The position numbers and the translations under genes are program-made. This document shows positions 1 through 4,633 of a stretch of DNA of 9,337 nt, in pieces. Numbering within the stretch: position 1 is the first letter of the stretch; each line of letters opens with the position of its first letter. Origin of the DNA: Methanosarcinaceae archaeon (GTDB taxonomy: Archaea; Halobacteriota; Methanosarcinia; Methanosarcinales; Methanosarcinaceae); assembly GCA_028690255.1 (NCBI GenBank), contig JAQVBP010000068.1:6014-15350 (forward strand), in the 5' to 3' direction. The notes below the pieces were generated by a model that saw only the letters and a program-made list of their open reading frames with translations, did no database searches and had not been told where the DNA came from.

Positions 1-57
1 ATACCGAAACAGAAAAAATATACCGAAACAGAAAAAATATACCGAAACAGAAGAAAA
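1..57. repeat. three tandem copies of a 19-bp repeat
   Basis: Three head-to-tail copies of ATACCGAAACAGAAAAAAT lie at 1-19, 20-38 and 39-57. The third copy carries a G near its end. The array begins at the first base of the window, so more copies may lie to the left. Read on the minus strand, the direction of the ribosomal-protein operon that ends nearby, the first two copies present a T6 run and each copy a TTTC tract. The array may therefore serve as a distal transcription terminator. Related half-units (AACAGAAACAGACAAACG) continue to about position 88. Confidence 0.85.
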
Positions 58-97
58 GCAGACAATGGTAAACAGAAACAGACAAACGAAGTGAAAG

Positions 98-121
98 GGG
101 CCCACAGAAAACCGGGGGCCC
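98..121 (-). terminator. candidate hairpin and T-rich terminator after rps27ae
   Basis: GGGCCC arms at 98-103 and 116-121 enclose a 12-nt loop. The hairpin lies about 40 nt past the rps27ae stop on the minus strand. It is followed on that strand by a run of short T tracts (TTTC, TTTG, TTTC) that leads into the T6-bearing repeats at 1-57. Archaeal RNA polymerase terminates mainly on oligo-T, with hairpins optional, so the whole span 1-121 is the likely end of the operon. The exact site is inferred. Confidence 0.45.
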
Positions 122-159
122 ATGTTTGAGAAAATATGATAATTTTCAAGGTAAAATAA

Positions 160-309
160 TTATTTCTTGAATTCTGTGTAGCCGCACTTGCCGCAGGTCA
201 GACGGGTTTTGTGATCGGCTAAGAATACCCCGGGGCCGCATCTTGGACAGAACTGTTTGAGTCTGGTTACGGAATCGCCCTCGACCTTGTAGTAATCTTT
301 AACTGTCAT
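160..309 (-). CDS. rps27ae: 30S ribosomal protein S27ae
   Basis: This is a complete 49-codon gene encoding the small zinc-ribbon protein S27ae of the archaeal 30S subunit. The protein begins MTVKDYYKVEGD and ends CGKCGYTEFKK. It has two zinc-binding pairs, C-P-R-C at residues 21-24 and C-G-K-C at 39-42, as expected for this family (the eukaryotic homologue is made as a ubiquitin fusion). The length is normal for the archaeal form. The ATG start is supported by a strong AGGTGA ribosome-binding site six bases upstream, part of which lies next to the rps24e stop. The gap to rps24e is 11 nt. It is the last gene of the operon, and a T-rich terminator zone follows. In many archaea the next gene is kae1-bud32; here the space after rps27ae shows no reading frame up to the window edge. 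Confidence 0.95.
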   Translation of the reverse strand: MTVKDYYKVEGDSVTRLKQFCPRCGPGVFLADHKTRLTCGKCGYTEFKK

Positions 310-320
310 ATTTTTTCACC

Positions 321-635
321 TCACTCTTCAGTTGCGTCTTCTTCTCCCTCTGCGGAGGCGGGGGCCGGGTTTCTTTTCAGGACGTACTCGAGCTCAAGCT
401 CTTTCATGCGGCTTTCTTCTTCATAGAGCTTGGCATACCCATTAGCTTCCTGCATTCCGAACTCAGGAGTCATTTTCCGGATGACCAGCAGTTCAAGAGG
501 TGCATTCAACATTGCTGCGAGCTTATTTCTGACATCGCTTCTGGAGGGGGTCGAACCTTCATATTTCACAACGAAATCCAGTTCCCTTCTGTTTAAAAGC
601 GGGTTGTTTTTGTCTTTACGAATCAATATATCCAT
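321..635 (-). CDS. rps24e: 30S ribosomal protein S24e
   Basis: This is a complete gene of 104 codons for the archaeal/eukaryotic-type small-subunit protein S24e. The protein shows the family's features: an N-terminal beta region starting MDILIRKDKNNPLLNRRELDF, the central S/T-P-S-R-x-D-V-R-x-K-L helix around residues 29-39, and a G-x-A-x-x-Y-E stretch followed by an acidic tail. The ATG has a GGAG ribosome-binding site eight bases upstream that lies inside the end of the preceding kinase gene. The two genes overlap by 20 nt in different frames, which suggests translational coupling. S24e followed by S27ae, behind rpo7-spt4, is a widely conserved archaeal arrangement. Confidence 0.96.
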   Translation of the reverse strand: MDILIRKDKNNPLLNRRELDFVVKYEGSTPSRSDVRNKLAAMLNAPLELLVIRKMTPEFGMQEANGYAKLYEEESRMKELELEYVLKRNPAPASAEGEEDATEE

Positions 636-1206
636 TTAAAATTCTCCATATATGGTTTATTTCAGTATTCCGGGCTTCTCCCGGGATAATCTTCTCGAAA
701 AGCTTCAGTATAAAGGCCTTTTTTTCTTCCGTGACCTCTACAAAGACCACCCCTTCATCGGGCTGTCCGTAAAGGACTACCGTACCCAGAGGGGCCACAG
801 CTATCACGGGAAGGGTCGCAAGGTCTTCTTCTCCGCGGACGAAGATCCTGACCGGGGTCCGGGCCCTGACGGCCTTTGCAATAGCGCAGATAAGCTCATC
901 AGTGATAAGCCCTGCAGGGTTATCCACCAGAACCTCGCCGTACAGCCGGTCCTTTGTCCGGACCGAGACATCATCTGAAACCGGCAGCCTTTTGGTCCGG
1001 TCGTCCACAATGCAGAGGTCCGGAATAATCCCGGCTTCGAGCAGGTGAAAGGTAGTAACATCCCCCACGGATATAAGTTTTGTGGGGTTTTCAAGCCTAT
1101 CGACGAACTTCTCTATGGTGTCTTTCCCCTTTCCCAGATACAGAGTCCCGAGGGGCTTTTTCATGAGGGGACGAAGCTCCTCTGGAAGTTCGAAACCTAC
1201 ACTCAA
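616..1206 (-). CDS. GTP-dependent dephospho-CoA kinase (DUF359 family)
   Basis: The 196-residue product belongs to the archaeal DUF359 family, shown in Thermococcus to phosphorylate dephospho-CoA with GTP as the last step of coenzyme A synthesis. It is unrelated to bacterial CoaE. Visible family motifs are G-D-V-T-T (about residue 48), V-D-D-x-T-K-R (about 66), D-N-P-A-G-L-I-T (about 95), the R-G-E-E-D-L-A-T-L-P block (about 124) and Y-G-Q-P-D-E-G (about 146). The start is TTG: no in-frame ATG fits, and an AAGGTG ribosome-binding site lies seven bases upstream of it, inside the end of spt4. The spt4 stop is one base away (TGAgTTG). The 3' end overlaps rps24e by 20 nt. Its place in an operon of transcription and translation genes is conserved in archaea, though there is no obvious pathway link. 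Confidence 0.9.
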   Translation of the reverse strand: MSVGFELPEELRPLMKKPLGTLYLGKGKDTIEKFVDRLENPTKLISVGDVTTFHLLEAGIIPDLCIVDDRTKRLPVSDDVSVRTKDRLYGEVLVDNPAGLITDELICAIAKAVRARTPVRIFVRGEEDLATLPVIAVAPLGTVVLYGQPDEGVVFVEVTEEKKAFILKLFEKIIPGEARNTEINHIWRILNGYIDS

Positions 1207-1207
1207 C

Positions 1208-1393
1208 TCAGCGCACCTTCAGAGCAAATTTATCCGGGATGTCAACTCCGAGTTTTTTAGCGATTTCCGAGCGTGCAGGATCAAGAATAATCACTAACCC
1301 GCTCCATTCTTCACTCAGATCCGATGTCCCACAGATAGGGCAGTTAAGCCCTTCCAGAACCCTCAAACAGTGTCGACATGCTTTTTCTGCCAT
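1208..1393 (-). CDS. spt4: transcription elongation factor Spt4 (RpoE'')
   Basis: This small zinc-finger protein of about 61 residues is the archaeal homologue of eukaryotic Spt4, formerly called RNA polymerase subunit E''. It pairs with Spt5 to form the DSIF-like processivity factor on the polymerase clamp. The zinc ligands are visible as C-R-H-C and C-P-I-C near the N-terminus, followed by the S-E-E-W-x-G-L-V-I-I-L-D-P core and the E-I-A-K-K-L-G tail typical of the family. A longer reading with TTG at 1399 is possible. The ATG at 1393 is preferred because a GAGG site lies seven bases upstream of it, which is too close to serve the TTG. The gene lies 56 nt after rpo7 and 1 nt before the kinase gene. 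Confidence 0.94.
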   Translation of the reverse strand: MAEKACRHCLRVLEGLNCPICGTSDLSEEWSGLVIILDPARSEIAKKLGVDIPDKFALKVR

Positions 1394-1449
1394 GGCCAAT
1401 CCTCTTTTCTCTTAATATCTTTGAATCATACTTTTCAGGCATTAGCAGC

Positions 1450-2022
1450 TCAGGCATTTTCGGGAGGAGTCTGTTTATTCTTACGGGCCTCTTCAAGCCA
1501 CTGAAGTTTCCCAAGTGCAGTCTGGCGCATGGTAAGCCCGATCTTGCTTTCTTTGGGTTCTCTCTCGTTAATGCTTACTGCAACGACCCTGGCCCTTACA
1601 TGGTCCCCTTCCCCGAGAGAATTGCCTCCGCCTTTGGTAACAAGCCTTGAGTTCTTGGCGTCGTAGGAAATAAAGTCATCCGTAATCTGGCTGACGTGCA
1701 GAAGCCCGTCCATAGGCCCGATCCCGATAAAAGCCCCGAAACTGACGGTTTCGACGATTTCACCTTCTATAATCTCCTGGAGTTCAGGAACGAACATAAT
1801 AGCCTCAAAAGTCACGTCATAGAAAACGGCCCCGTCCCCTACCAGGATGTGCCCTTCTCCGATCTCATCAATCTTGCATATGGCAACCAGGGCCCCAAGT
1901 TTTTTATCTATTTGCCCCTCAAGCTTTTCTCGCAGCAAATTTTTCACAGTAGAGACTACATCTTCCCCGAGCTGGGTGGGAGGGATGCGAATCGTATCAA
2001 TAAGCTTCATCATTTTATACAT
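1450..2022 (-). CDS. rpo7: DNA-directed RNA polymerase subunit Rpo7 (RpoE')
   Basis: The 190-residue protein is archaeal Rpo7, homologue of Rpb7. It forms the stalk with Rpo4, helps open-complex formation and binds the nascent RNA. The N-terminal tip domain covers roughly residues 1-80, with the signature M-K-L-I-D-T-I-R-I-P-P and the V-G-D-G-A-V-F-Y-D-V segment. An S1/OB RNA-binding domain follows from about 85, marked by G-E-I-V-E-T-V-S-F-G-A-F-I-G and D-G-L-L-H-V-S-Q-I. The length is normal. The ATG at 2022 has a GTGAT element six bases upstream; downstream ATGs at codons 4 and 5 are less likely. It is the first gene after the 779-bp non-coding interruption, so it presumably needs a promoter there. 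A weak T/A-rich candidate lies around 2165-2182. Confidence 0.96.
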   Translation of the reverse strand: MYKMMKLIDTIRIPPTQLGEDVVSTVKNLLREKLEGQIDKKLGALVAICKIDEIGEGHILVGDGAVFYDVTFEAIMFVPELQEIIEGEIVETVSFGAFIGIGPMDGLLHVSQITDDFISYDAKNSRLVTKGGGNSLGEGDHVRARVVAVSINEREPKESKIGLTMRQTALGKLQWLEEARKNKQTPPENA

Positions 2023-2055
2023 ATGTTAATCACGACCCTTCAGGCAGGATGTCTG

Positions 2056-2067
2056 CGACTTTAGTCG
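2056..2067. repeat. short hairpin CGACT-TT-AGTCG, possible IS subterminal palindrome
   Basis: The inverted repeat has 5-bp arms at 2056-2060 and 2063-2067. Its minus-strand form, CGACTAAAGTCG, resembles the small subterminal palindromes at IS200/IS605 ends. It lies about 34 nt upstream of the rpo7 start, so it could equally be a structure in the rpo7 leader. The IS origin is inferred from the nearby tnpB relic. Confidence 0.35.
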
Positions 2068-2169
2068 TGGGAAGAATGCCCTCAAAAAATAAGACATCCT
2101 GTTCCACTGTTGGATTTTTCCACACTACACTGCATTTGAAACATGTTCCCGTAACAGGCAACGTCGTTT

Positions 2170-2280
2170 TTAATTAATTTCCCTCTCCGATCCTGGATTA
2201 TGCTTGTCATGCACGGCACTCAGCCCCCATTTCTCAGGGCTTTTAATACCGTACGATAGAACTACAAACTGAGGAAGCAT
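2170..2280 (-). other. short open reading frame of unknown status (36 codons)
   Basis: An open frame with an ATG at 2280 and a TAA at 2172-2170 would encode a peptide starting MLPQFVVLSYG and ending PGSEREIN. No clear ribosome-binding site lies upstream, and a stop precedes the ATG by four codons. The run S-P-E-K-W-G-L-S-A-V-H-D looks protein-like. It could be a fragment of a former IS-borne or other gene, or chance. I do not recognise it. Confidence 0.2.
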
Positions 2281-2371
2281 TTGCAGGTATCATAACATAT
2301 CCGGCATAGTCAATTAAAACTCAGGCAAATCAATCAGGGCTTGCCGAAGCAAACTTTTGTTATTGACTCGT

Positions 2372-2386
2372 TAAACACAGTAATTA
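2372..2386 (+). repeat. 15-bp direct repeat, copy 1
   Basis: TAAACACAGTAATTA occurs here and again, identically, at 2683-2697, 311 bp away. This copy abuts the 3' flank of the tnpB relic: the next bases on the plus strand, GTGAACTA, are the complement of the stop-codon region. Confidence 0.85.
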
Positions 2387-2391
2387 GTGAA

Positions 2392-2637
2392 CTACCGCTC
2401 GGCTGAAGACCGACTGGCTTCCTGCTTCATACCCCGGAGCAAACTCCACGAGTCCACAGGCTCTTCCCGCCGTCCCGGCGGTGCATCTTTAATTAGTTCC
2501 TTTTGCTTGGCTATTTTCCAGTTACACTGGAAATCCCACAAATTTCCAATTTGTGCGATCGCAAAAGTGAGTGGTACTAAATCGGTACGTAAATATATTA
2601 TTTTTTTGGCACTGAGCCAATATTGAAAAGTGGACGC
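2392..2637 (-). pseudogene. tnpB 3'-end relic (IS200/IS605-type element)
   Basis: A minus-strand frame is open between stops at 2638-2640 and 2392-2394 but has no convincing start. Its last 40 or so codons match my memory of TnpB C-termini in Methanosarcina elements: K-D-A-P-P-G-R-R, then EEPVDSWSLLRG, then MKQEASRSSAER and a TAG. The RuvC-like catalytic domain and the zinc finger are absent, so this is a remnant of well under a quarter of the usual length of about 370-400 residues. The part before about position 2490 in the reading direction (with W-D-F-Q-C-N-W-K-I-A-K-Q-K) may also be degraded TnpB, but I cannot confirm it. The DNA of the last codons, TCGG/CCGA around 2396-2412, can fold. 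This fits the family, where the tnpB 3' end and element right end encode the guide (omega) RNA. Confidence 0.75.
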
Positions 2638-2644
2638 TTATATC

Positions 2645-2665
2645 CCCGAAGCTAAAGACTTCGGG
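2645..2665. repeat. perfect 7-bp hairpin, possible IS-end palindrome
   Basis: CCCGAAG at 2645-2651 and CTTCGGG at 2659-2665 form a 7-bp stem with a 7-nt loop (CTAAAGA). It lies 5' of the tnpB relic in the relic's reading direction and inside the 15-bp direct-repeat frame. IS200/IS605 transposases recognise such small subterminal hairpins, so this may be the surviving left-end hairpin of the element. Confidence 0.6.
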
Positions 2666-2682
2666 ATTTTACGCTGCATTTA

Positions 2683-2697
2683 TAAACACAGTAATTA
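2683..2697 (+). repeat. 15-bp direct repeat, copy 2
   Basis: This is the second identical copy of TAAACACAGTAATTA (first at 2372-2386). The two copies bracket the tnpB relic and the 2645-2665 hairpin. Confidence 0.85.
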
Positions 2698-2700
2698 AAA

Positions 2701-2746
2701 CGGCACATCTTGAAACGGCACATCTTGAAACGGCGGATGTTTTAAA
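2701..2746. repeat. 15-bp tandem repeat, two exact copies and one degenerate
   Basis: CGGCACATCTTGAAA occurs at 2701-2715 and 2716-2730. A degenerate copy, CGGCGGATGTTTTAAA, follows at 2731-2746. It lies next to the oligo-T terminator of the PIN gene. The function is unknown. Confidence 0.85.
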
Positions 2747-2755
2747 CCGATGTTC

Positions 2756-2796
2756 ACTAAAAACACCGGACTAAAAAACCTGACTAAAAAAACCGG
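2756..2796 (-). terminator. triplicated oligo-T terminator after the PIN gene
   Basis: On the plus strand the unit ACTAAAAA(A)(A)C followed by CxG or CCGG recurs three times, with A runs at 2759-2763, 2773-2778 and 2786-2792. On the minus strand this gives T7, T6 and T5 runs in succession, starting 10 nt past the PIN stop. Consecutive U-rich tracts are the known signal for archaeal intrinsic termination, so this is very likely the end of the eif2g-PIN transcript. Confidence 0.7.
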
Positions 2797-2801
2797 CTTC
2801 C

Positions 2802-3167
2802 TCAATCAAAATCCAGCCGATTTTTCTGCCGCAAAGAAAGTACGGAAATTCCTTTTGCTTTCAGCCTGTGCTTTAATTCAATGTCATTGGTAAGGACAGC
2901 CGCCCCGGATTCCTCCGCAAGCTTCAGGATCACGTCGTCCGCAGGTCCGGTGCCATTGATCAGGACGCAGCGTCCTGCCATGGAGCGGGCGACCTTTGCA
3001 GCCATTTTGTCCGAACCTTTTGCCCGCTTTATAAGCATATCAAGCTCTTTCAATACCGCTTCAGGAACGAGAAACTCGTAGAGGCCAAGCCTTTTCAGCT
3101 CCTCGAAGATATCCACCCCGAACTGGACGGGGATCATAAGCCCGTTAGTATCGAGTATGACCTTCAA
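2802..3167 (-). CDS. PIN-domain protein (Fcf1/VapC-like fold)
   Basis: The 121-residue single-domain protein has a PIN nuclease fold. It begins MKVILDTNGLM, and the usual acidic metal ligands can be placed at D6, E41 (in V-L-K-E-L-D), D77/D78 (in P-A-D-D-V-I-L) and D95 (in L-T-N-D-I-E-L). The C-terminal L-K-A-K-G-I-S-V-L-S-L-R-Q is typical of the archaeal Fcf1-like PIN group, which is often encoded beside eif2g and may act on RNA. No antitoxin gene is adjacent, so a toxin-antitoxin role is unlikely. The start is TTG, overlapping the eif2g stop by 4 nt (TTGA), with a GGAG site about ten bases upstream inside eif2g. The overlap implies coupled translation. The exact substrate is unknown. Confidence 0.88.
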   Translation of the reverse strand: MKVILDTNGLMIPVQFGVDIFEELKRLGLYEFLVPEAVLKELDMLIKRAKGSDKMAAKVARSMAGRCVLINGTGPADDVILKLAEESGAAVLTNDIELKHRLKAKGISVLSLRQKNRLDFD

Positions 3168-4393
3168 CTCTTGATAACTCCTACCCCGATAAGCCTCCAG
3201 CGGGAATCGATCCTCCGGCTTATCGCAACCATTGCCCCGAGAGCTGCGCAGATAGGACGCTTGAGTACTACCTGGGCATCTTTTGTCCTTGCACTTGTGA
3301 CTACTCCCACAGTGGTAGCGGTTCCGATATTCAACATGAGAGGTTCGCTGGTCTTGATCTCGTTGATCTCGATTTCTTCCTTGGTTACCCCCACCACACG
3401 TTCAAGCAGGTGCAGTTCCATTGTGAACTGGTGCCTGGTATCGGGAAGGGTACCCGGAAAGCCTGCGACCTGACCTGTCAAAGAGTCTCCTTTGGTCAGA
3501 GCCGGGTCAAGAAGAGTTCCTACGGCCAGAAGGCCACCGGGGGTTGCTTCATCGACCTTTGAGGCCCCTGCGTGCACGGAAGAAACCTTTGTGGTGATGG
3601 GGACCCATCTCGTGCTGCCCTCGCTTGTCACCTTGAGCCCGGGCCGGATTTCAAGTTCGTCTCCGGGGCGCAACACCCCTTCCGTAAGCGTGCCTCCTAT
3701 GACGCCTCCACGAATGCCCTCGATATCTATCCCGGGCTTGTTGATGTCAAAAGACCTTGCGACCAGCATATGCGCCGGTTTGTCCACCTTGTGGACCGGA
3801 GTGGGAACCACGGTTTCCAGCATATCGATCAAAGCGTCGATATTGACGTTTTGCTGGGCTGAAACCGGAACGATTGGTGCATTTTCCGCAACCGTACCTT
3901 TCACGAACTCTTTGATCTGGTGGTAGTGTTCTATCAGCCTCTCCCTTGAGACAAGGTCGATTTTGTTTTGCACGATAACGATGCTCTCGATTCCGATAAT
4001 GTCGAGGGCCATCAGGTGTTCCTTGGTCTGTGGCTGAGGGCAGTCCTCGTTTGCGGCGATTACCAGCATCGCTCCGTCCATAATCGCAGCCCCGGAAAGC
4101 ATGGTAGCCATCAGGGTCTCGTGGCCCGGAGCGTCCACAAAGGACACGGTCCTGTGCACTTCCGTTTTCTCCCCACAGTTGGGGCAGGTCTTTGCAACCG
4201 TGTAACCCTGAGGTTCAGGACATTTTGGGCATTTCATGAATACGGAATCCGCGTACCCTAAGCGGATTGAAATACCTCTTTTTACTTCTTCACTATGTGT
4301 ATCCGTCCACACGCCTGAAAGGGCCTTAACAAGCGTGGTTTTTCCATGATCGACATGACCTACCATACCGATATTAACGCAGGGCTGACTCAA
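3164..4393 (-). CDS. eif2g: translation initiation factor 2 subunit gamma (aIF2 gamma)
   Basis: This is the GTPase core of archaeal aIF2, which with alpha and beta delivers initiator Met-tRNA to the 30S subunit. Motifs in order are G1 G-H-V-D-H-G-K-T-T (about residue 12), switch I with K-R-G-I-S-I-R-L-G, a zinc knuckle with C-P-K-C and C-P-N-C, G3 D-A-P-G-H-E, G4 N-K-I-D and G5 S-A-Q. Two beta-barrel domains follow. The chosen start is the TTG at 4393 (protein begins MSQPCVNIGMVGHVDHGK), giving 409 residues, which is the usual length. A GGAGG site lies ten bases upstream. The frame stays open to an ATG at 4465, but that extension (about 24 residues, hydrophobic/aromatic) is not expected in the family and has no comparable ribosome-binding site. 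The gene is followed by the PIN gene with a 4-nt overlap. Confidence 0.97.
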   Translation of the reverse strand: MSQPCVNIGMVGHVDHGKTTLVKALSGVWTDTHSEEVKRGISIRLGYADSVFMKCPKCPEPQGYTVAKTCPNCGEKTEVHRTVSFVDAPGHETLMATMLSGAAIMDGAMLVIAANEDCPQPQTKEHLMALDIIGIESIVIVQNKIDLVSRERLIEHYHQIKEFVKGTVAENAPIVPVSAQQNVNIDALIDMLETVVPTPVHKVDKPAHMLVARSFDINKPGIDIEGIRGGVIGGTLTEGVLRPGDELEIRPGLKVTSEGSTRWVPITTKVSSVHAGASKVDEATPGGLLAVGTLLDPALTKGDSLTGQVAGFPGTLPDTRHQFTMELHLLERVVGVTKEEIEINEIKTSEPLMLNIGTATTVGVVTSARTKDAQVVLKRPICAALGAMVAISRRIDSRWRLIGVGVIKS

Positions 4394-4522
4394 GTTATGA
4401 TTTCCTCCACTAAAATGATGATAAAGATATAACCAGGTATGAACAGGGAAAATCCCGAATCCCATATAAAGGAAAGCAGGCCTGGCTCATTTAAAGCCCG
4501 GATCTGGCCGCCGGGAAAGAAC

Positions 4523-4533
4523 TTTATATAAAT
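4523..4533 (-). promoter_or_regulatory. TATA box of eif2g
   Basis: The minus strand reads ATTTATATAAAG across this site, a good archaeal TATA element. Transcription would start about 25 nt downstream, near 4500, leaving a leader of roughly 105 nt before the TTG start. A 7-bp inverted repeat (GTTGCAG at 4551-4557, CTGCAAC at 4591-4597) lies upstream. Confidence 0.55.
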
Positions 4534-4633
4534 ATTAAATTGTGATAAGGGTTGCAGATTCAAGCCATGTTTTTTAAAGTTTGCGGTGACCTGCAACATT
4601 CATACCTACTAATGCCGGAAAGGCTTAATAAAC

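Larger units (their letters stand above)
2023..2801. other. 779-bp intergenic region with decayed IS material and repeats
   Basis: This stretch separates the eif2g-PIN pair from the rpo7 operon. No intact conserved gene is present. It contains a relic of a tnpB 3' end (2392-2637, minus), two small hairpins of the type found near IS200/IS605 ends (2056-2067 and 2645-2665), a 15-bp direct repeat (2372-2386 and 2683-2697), a 15-bp tandem repeat (2701-2746) and a triplicated oligo-T terminator (2756-2796). Several short open minus-strand stretches exist, for example 2170-2280, whose 36 codons start ATG CTT CCT. I recognise none of them with confidence, and they may be further IS debris or leader DNA of rpo7. 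Confidence 0.7.

Noticed and set aside
1..57. CRISPR array
   Set aside because: The 19-bp units are directly adjacent with no spacers, so this is a simple tandem repeat.
2387..2626. 79-codon plus-strand frame in the intergenic region
   Set aside because: It is the antisense of the tnpB relic, whose minus-strand reading makes biological sense. It has no ribosome-binding site and no recognisable domain.
2802..3167. PIN protein as a VapC toxin of a toxin-antitoxin pair
   Set aside because: There is no antitoxin gene beside it, and it is coupled to eif2g, which points to a conserved housekeeping PIN protein.
4551..4597. 7-bp inverted repeat GTTGCAG/CTGCAAC between purP and eif2g
   Set aside because: The arms are 33 nt apart and short. 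This could be chance and it is neither a good hairpin nor a clear operator.
4394..4599. N-terminal extension of aIF2 gamma to 4465 and a 69-codon overlapping frame
   Set aside because: Both fall in the promoter and leader of eif2g. The TTG at 4393 with GGAGG gives the normal protein length.
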